The translations under genes and the position numbers were made by a program. This document shows, piece by piece, positions 61,835 to 64,000 of a stretch of 64,000 nt of DNA. How positions within the stretch are numbered: position 1 is the stretch's first letter; each line of letters begins with the position of its first letter. The notes beneath the pieces were generated by a model that saw only the letters and a program-made list of their open reading frames with translations, was not told the origin of the DNA and made no database searches. The DNA is taken from NCBI RefSeq assembly GCF_022132145.1, contig NZ_JAJISP010000002.1:620001-684000 (forward strand), given 5' to 3'. Source of the DNA: Pseudomonas sp. MMS21 TM103. GTDB lineage: Bacteria > Pseudomonadota > Gammaproteobacteria > Pseudomonadales > Pseudomonadaceae.

Positions 61835-63379
61835 ATGAGCGAAATCAGCAGTTCCCGTCCAATCGCGCCAACGCCACCGAGCAGTCGTGCCAGTGCGCCG
61901 GCAAGCGACCTGGCACTAAAGCTGCTGCAGCCACTGCAAGGCCTGCTGTCCAGCGGCGAGACCGCCAAGGCCGAGGTGGTCGCCCTCAAGGAAGTCGCGC
62001 AGAGCTTCCAGCTGCTGCTCAAGGTGACGCTGAACAATGGGCAGCAGACCACCCTGCAGGCCAGCAGTCCACGCCCCCTGGCCCAAGGCACCGCCCTGAT
62101 GGTCACGGCACTCTCGGAAAGTCGCCTGGCGGTGGCCCTGCTGGCCGGTGGTGAAAAAGCCCTGACCAGCCTGGACCTCGAACAACTGCCGATCGGCACC
62201 ATGCTGCAAGGCAAGGTCGTGGCGCGCGAACAGCTGGCCCAAGCCAAAGCACAGCAGGTGCTCTACAAGGTAGTCGTGAGCCTGCTCAACACCCCGCTGG
62301 CTGGCAGCAAACTGTCACTGGAAACCCCCCTGGCGCTGCCCCTCGGCAGCCTGCTCAGCGCTCAGGTGCAAGGCAGCCAGGCACTGAGTTTCCTGCCCCT
62401 CAGCGGGCGTCTCGATCAGCTCGAGTTAAGCCAGCAACTGGCCAGCCAGCAAAACCGCCAGGGCTCACTGGAGGGCTTGTTCAAGGCCCTGCAAGGTGTA
62501 GAGGGCAAGGCGTCACTGCCGGAAGGCCTGCGCACCAGCATCGACAAACTGTTCACGACCCTGCCCGATGCCGCCCAACTCAGCACCGGCAAAGGACTGA
62601 GCCAGGCCATGGCAAATAGTGGTTTGTTCCTCGAAAGCAAGCTGCTCGGTGGCCAGGGCCAGGCCCTGCCGACGGACATGAAGGCCAACCTGCTGCGCCT
62701 GATCAGCCAACTGCTGCCCACTCTGGCGAGCGGCGCACCGCTGGCCACGGCCAACGCCAGCGCAGCCATGGCCCAGGCGCTGCCGGCATTCGCCCGTGAC
62801 CTACTCGGGTCCCTGGGCCAATCCAGCGCACGCCAACAGGCCTTACGCTTTCCCCTGCCATCGCGCCTGTTGCAGTCGATGGAGGGTGAAGCGGATCTGC
62901 AAACCCTGCTGAAACTGGCCGCCGCCGCCGTCTCGCGCCTGCAAACCCATCAGCTGTCGAGCCTGGCGCAGAGCCAGATCGGCCCGGATGGCAACCTGCT
63001 GACCACCTGGCAACTGGAACTGCCCATGCGCGACCAGCAGGCGCTGGTGCCCCTGCAGGTAAAAATCCAGCACGAAGAACCGCAGAAGCCGAATGACCAC
63101 GAACCCAAGGAATCGCTATGGAAGGTCGAACTGGCCTTTGACCTGGAGCCCCTGGGGCCGTTGCAAGTCCAGGCCCAGCTGGCCCGTGGCAGCCTCTCCA
63201 GCCAGCTCTGGGCCGAGCGCCCGCATACCGCCAGCCTGATCGATGCCGAGCTGAACACGCTGCGTGAACGCCTGACCGCCGCCGGCCTGAATGTCGGCGA
63301 ACTGGCCTGCAATCAAGGCACTCCACCCCAGGGACCAAGGACCAGCCTGGAACAACGCTGGGTTGACGAAACCGCATGA
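61835..63379 (+). CDS. FliK-like flagellar hook-length control protein
   Basis: A 514-aa hydrophilic protein rich in Gln, Leu, Ala and Ser. The C-terminal region (about 410-490) has the FliK hook-length domain pattern: LWKVELAFDLEPLGPLQVQAQL, then SSQLWAERPHTASLIDAELNTLRERL. FliK acts as a secreted ruler and substrate-switch trigger for the flagellar export gate. No other flagellar structural genes are adjacent. The next gene resembles the FlhB domain FliK would contact. Start at 61835 with AGGGTG upstream. Confidence 0.85.
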   Translation: MSEISSSRPIAPTPPSSRASAPASDLALKLLQPLQGLLSSGETAKAEVVALKEVAQSFQLLLKVTLNNGQQTTLQASSPRPLAQGTALMVTALSESRLAVALLAGGEKALTSLDLEQLPIGTMLQGKVVAREQLAQAKAQQVLYKVVVSLLNTPLAGSKLSLETPLALPLGSLLSAQVQGSQALSFLPLSGRLDQLELSQQLASQQNRQGSLEGLFKALQGVEGKASLPEGLRTSIDKLFTTLPDAAQLSTGKGLSQAMANSGLFLESKLLGGQGQALPTDMKANLLRLISQLLPTLASGAPLATANASAAMAQALPAFARDLLGSLGQSSARQQALRFPLPSRLLQSMEGEADLQTLLKLAAAAVSRLQTHQLSSLAQSQIGPDGNLLTTWQLELPMRDQQALVPLQVKIQHEEPQKPNDHEPKESLWKVELAFDLEPLGPLQVQAQLARGSLSSQLWAERPHTASLIDAELNTLRERLTAAGLNVGELACNQGTPPQGPRTSLEQRWVDETA

Positions 63380-63702
63380 AAACACCAGCACCGCGCCAAG
63401 CCATCGCCCTGACCTATGACGGGCAAAACGCGCCCAACCTCAGCGCCAAGGGCGATGACGAGTTGGCCGAAGCGATTCTCGCCATCGCCCGCGAATATGA
63501 AGTGCCCATCTACGAGAATGCCGACCTGGTGCGCCTGCTGGCACGCCTGGAACTGGGCGAGGCGATCCCCGAGCAACTGTATCGCTGCATTGCCGAAATC
63601 ATCGCGTTTGCGTGGCACTTGAAGGGCAAGTGCCCGCCGGGTTTCCAGCGCGACAACGACATCACCCCGCCACTTCCACTGCTCGACGGCCCGCCACGCT
63701 GA
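63376..63702 (+). CDS. FlhB C-terminal-domain-like protein (FlhB2/EscU type)
   Basis: A 108-aa soluble protein similar to the cytoplasmic domain of the flagellar export switch FlhB: AIALTYDGQNAPNLSAKGDDELAEAILAIAREYEVPIYENADLVRLLARLELGEAIP (shown in part: motif blocks ALTYDG, VPIYENADL and GEAIPEQLYR). It lacks the membrane domain and the NPTH autocleavage motif, so it mimics the fragment after cleavage. It overlaps the FliK-like gene by 4 bp, so they are made together. Confidence 0.85.
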   Translation: MKTPAPRQAIALTYDGQNAPNLSAKGDDELAEAILAIAREYEVPIYENADLVRLLARLELGEAIPEQLYRCIAEIIAFAWHLKGKCPPGFQRDNDITPPLPLLDGPPR

Positions 63703-63904
63703 ATAGCAGCGCCAGGCTGCAGATGGCCAGGATTCGGCGCCGATGAAATCAGTGAATGTGGGTTGCGGGGCCGGCTTTTGCCCCCACGCTAAGAGGTTGT
63801 GAAAATATGGAGTGTCGTCGTGAGACCGTCTCCAGCCGTTCGCGGCAAGGCACGCTGCAGGCGTTTGGAGATGGCCGCTGTAGGCGGGAGTTGTTTACAA
63901 GCGC

Positions 63905-64000
63905 TCAGCGCCTGGGCTGGTTGAGCTTGCTGATCAGCTCCGCCTCGGCCTTGCTCAGCCCGCAGGACTGGGTCAGGTCATCGACGCTGGCCCCCAGACC
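63905..64000 (-). CDS. C-terminal end of a gene on the minus strand (DUF2802-like)
   Basis: The last 31 codons and stop (TGA at 63905-63907) of a gene that continues past the window edge. The visible peptide ends GLSKAEAELISKLNQPRR, with helix-turn-helix-like spacing. In Pseudomonas a DUF2802 protein with such an end sits near the chemotaxis genes, so this may be that gene. The rest is outside the window. Confidence 0.5.
   Translation of the reverse strand, partial: GLGASVDDLTQSCGLSKAEAELISKLNQPRR

Noticed and set aside
63703..63904. Possible small gene or hairpin element before the window end
   Set aside because: A weak inverted repeat (gtctcca/tggagat) is present but with only six good pairs and no open frame with a start signal; I could not support a feature.

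Overview
The window is a high-GC, gene-dense stretch of a Pseudomonas-type gammaproteobacterial chromosome. The evidence is the divergent xcp-type type II secretion cluster, the N-acetylglutaminylglutamine amide (NAGGN) osmolyte operon, rmf with a long structured leader, the algO-type prc followed by an EAL/GGDEF gene, and a complete ccmABCDEFGHI operon. I cannot fix the species. Group members such as P. mendocina, P. alcaligenes or P. oleovorans would fit. There is no prophage, integrase, transposase or CRISPR array; this is almost entirely core genome.

Layout. 1-613: a minus-strand tRNA operon (Val, Asp, Asp) with a clear promoter. 614-10965: type II secretion, gspEFGHIJKLM on minus and gspCD on plus, with a shared intergenic region holding a Fur-box-like sequence. 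11122-16135: thiolase, polyphosphate:AMP phosphotransferase and mnmC. 16312-21875: a MarR regulator divergent from the NAGGN operon (asparagine-synthetase-like amidotransferase, GNAT/ATP-grasp synthetase, M42 peptidase), followed by a 7TMR-type hybrid histidine kinase and a YheU protein. 25349-30956: rlmKL, rmf, pyrD, a DUF2835 protein and an unknown protein. 31145-34592: ahpF, ahpC and a quinone oxidoreductase. 34721-43885: prc, an EAL-CBS-GGDEF protein, a small XRE/unknown/Sel1 operon, a solute-binding protein, a DUF1232 protein, an FKBP lipoprotein, a second tRNA-Asp/Val pair and rdgC. 44108-49500: uvrB, an aromatic/aspartate aminotransferase, tRNA-Asn, a ZapE-like ATPase and a ComEA-like protein. 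49758-54225: DUF2061, GNAT, an alpha/beta-hydrolase coupled to mlaA, MerR and pirin. 54416-61682: a lipoprotein plus the cytochrome c maturation operon. 61835-64000: an orphan FliK-like/FlhB-C-like pair and the end of a convergent gene.

How the genes work together. The gsp genes make one complete Xcp-like secretion machine (ATPase, inner-membrane platform, five pseudopilins, secretin) apart from the prepilin peptidase, which is not here. The NAGGN genes make and probably turn over a dipeptide osmolyte. The ccm genes export haem, attach it to CcmE and ligate it to apocytochromes, with nearly every junction a 4-bp ATGA overlap. ahpC/ahpF form a peroxide-reducing pair.

The most interesting non-gene signals are: a palindromic interspersed repeat in the gspF-gspG junction that seems to supply the gspG start and most of its long prepilin leader, with a related copy between ahpC and ahpF; a 74-bp direct duplication of the tRNA-Asn 3' end plus terminator; a 9-bp hairpin burying the ribosome-binding site of the hybrid kinase; and the rmf leader. 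Among proteins, the FliK/FlhB-C pair and the hydrolase-mlaA pair look the least described. I did not find a convincing wholly new multi-gene system.
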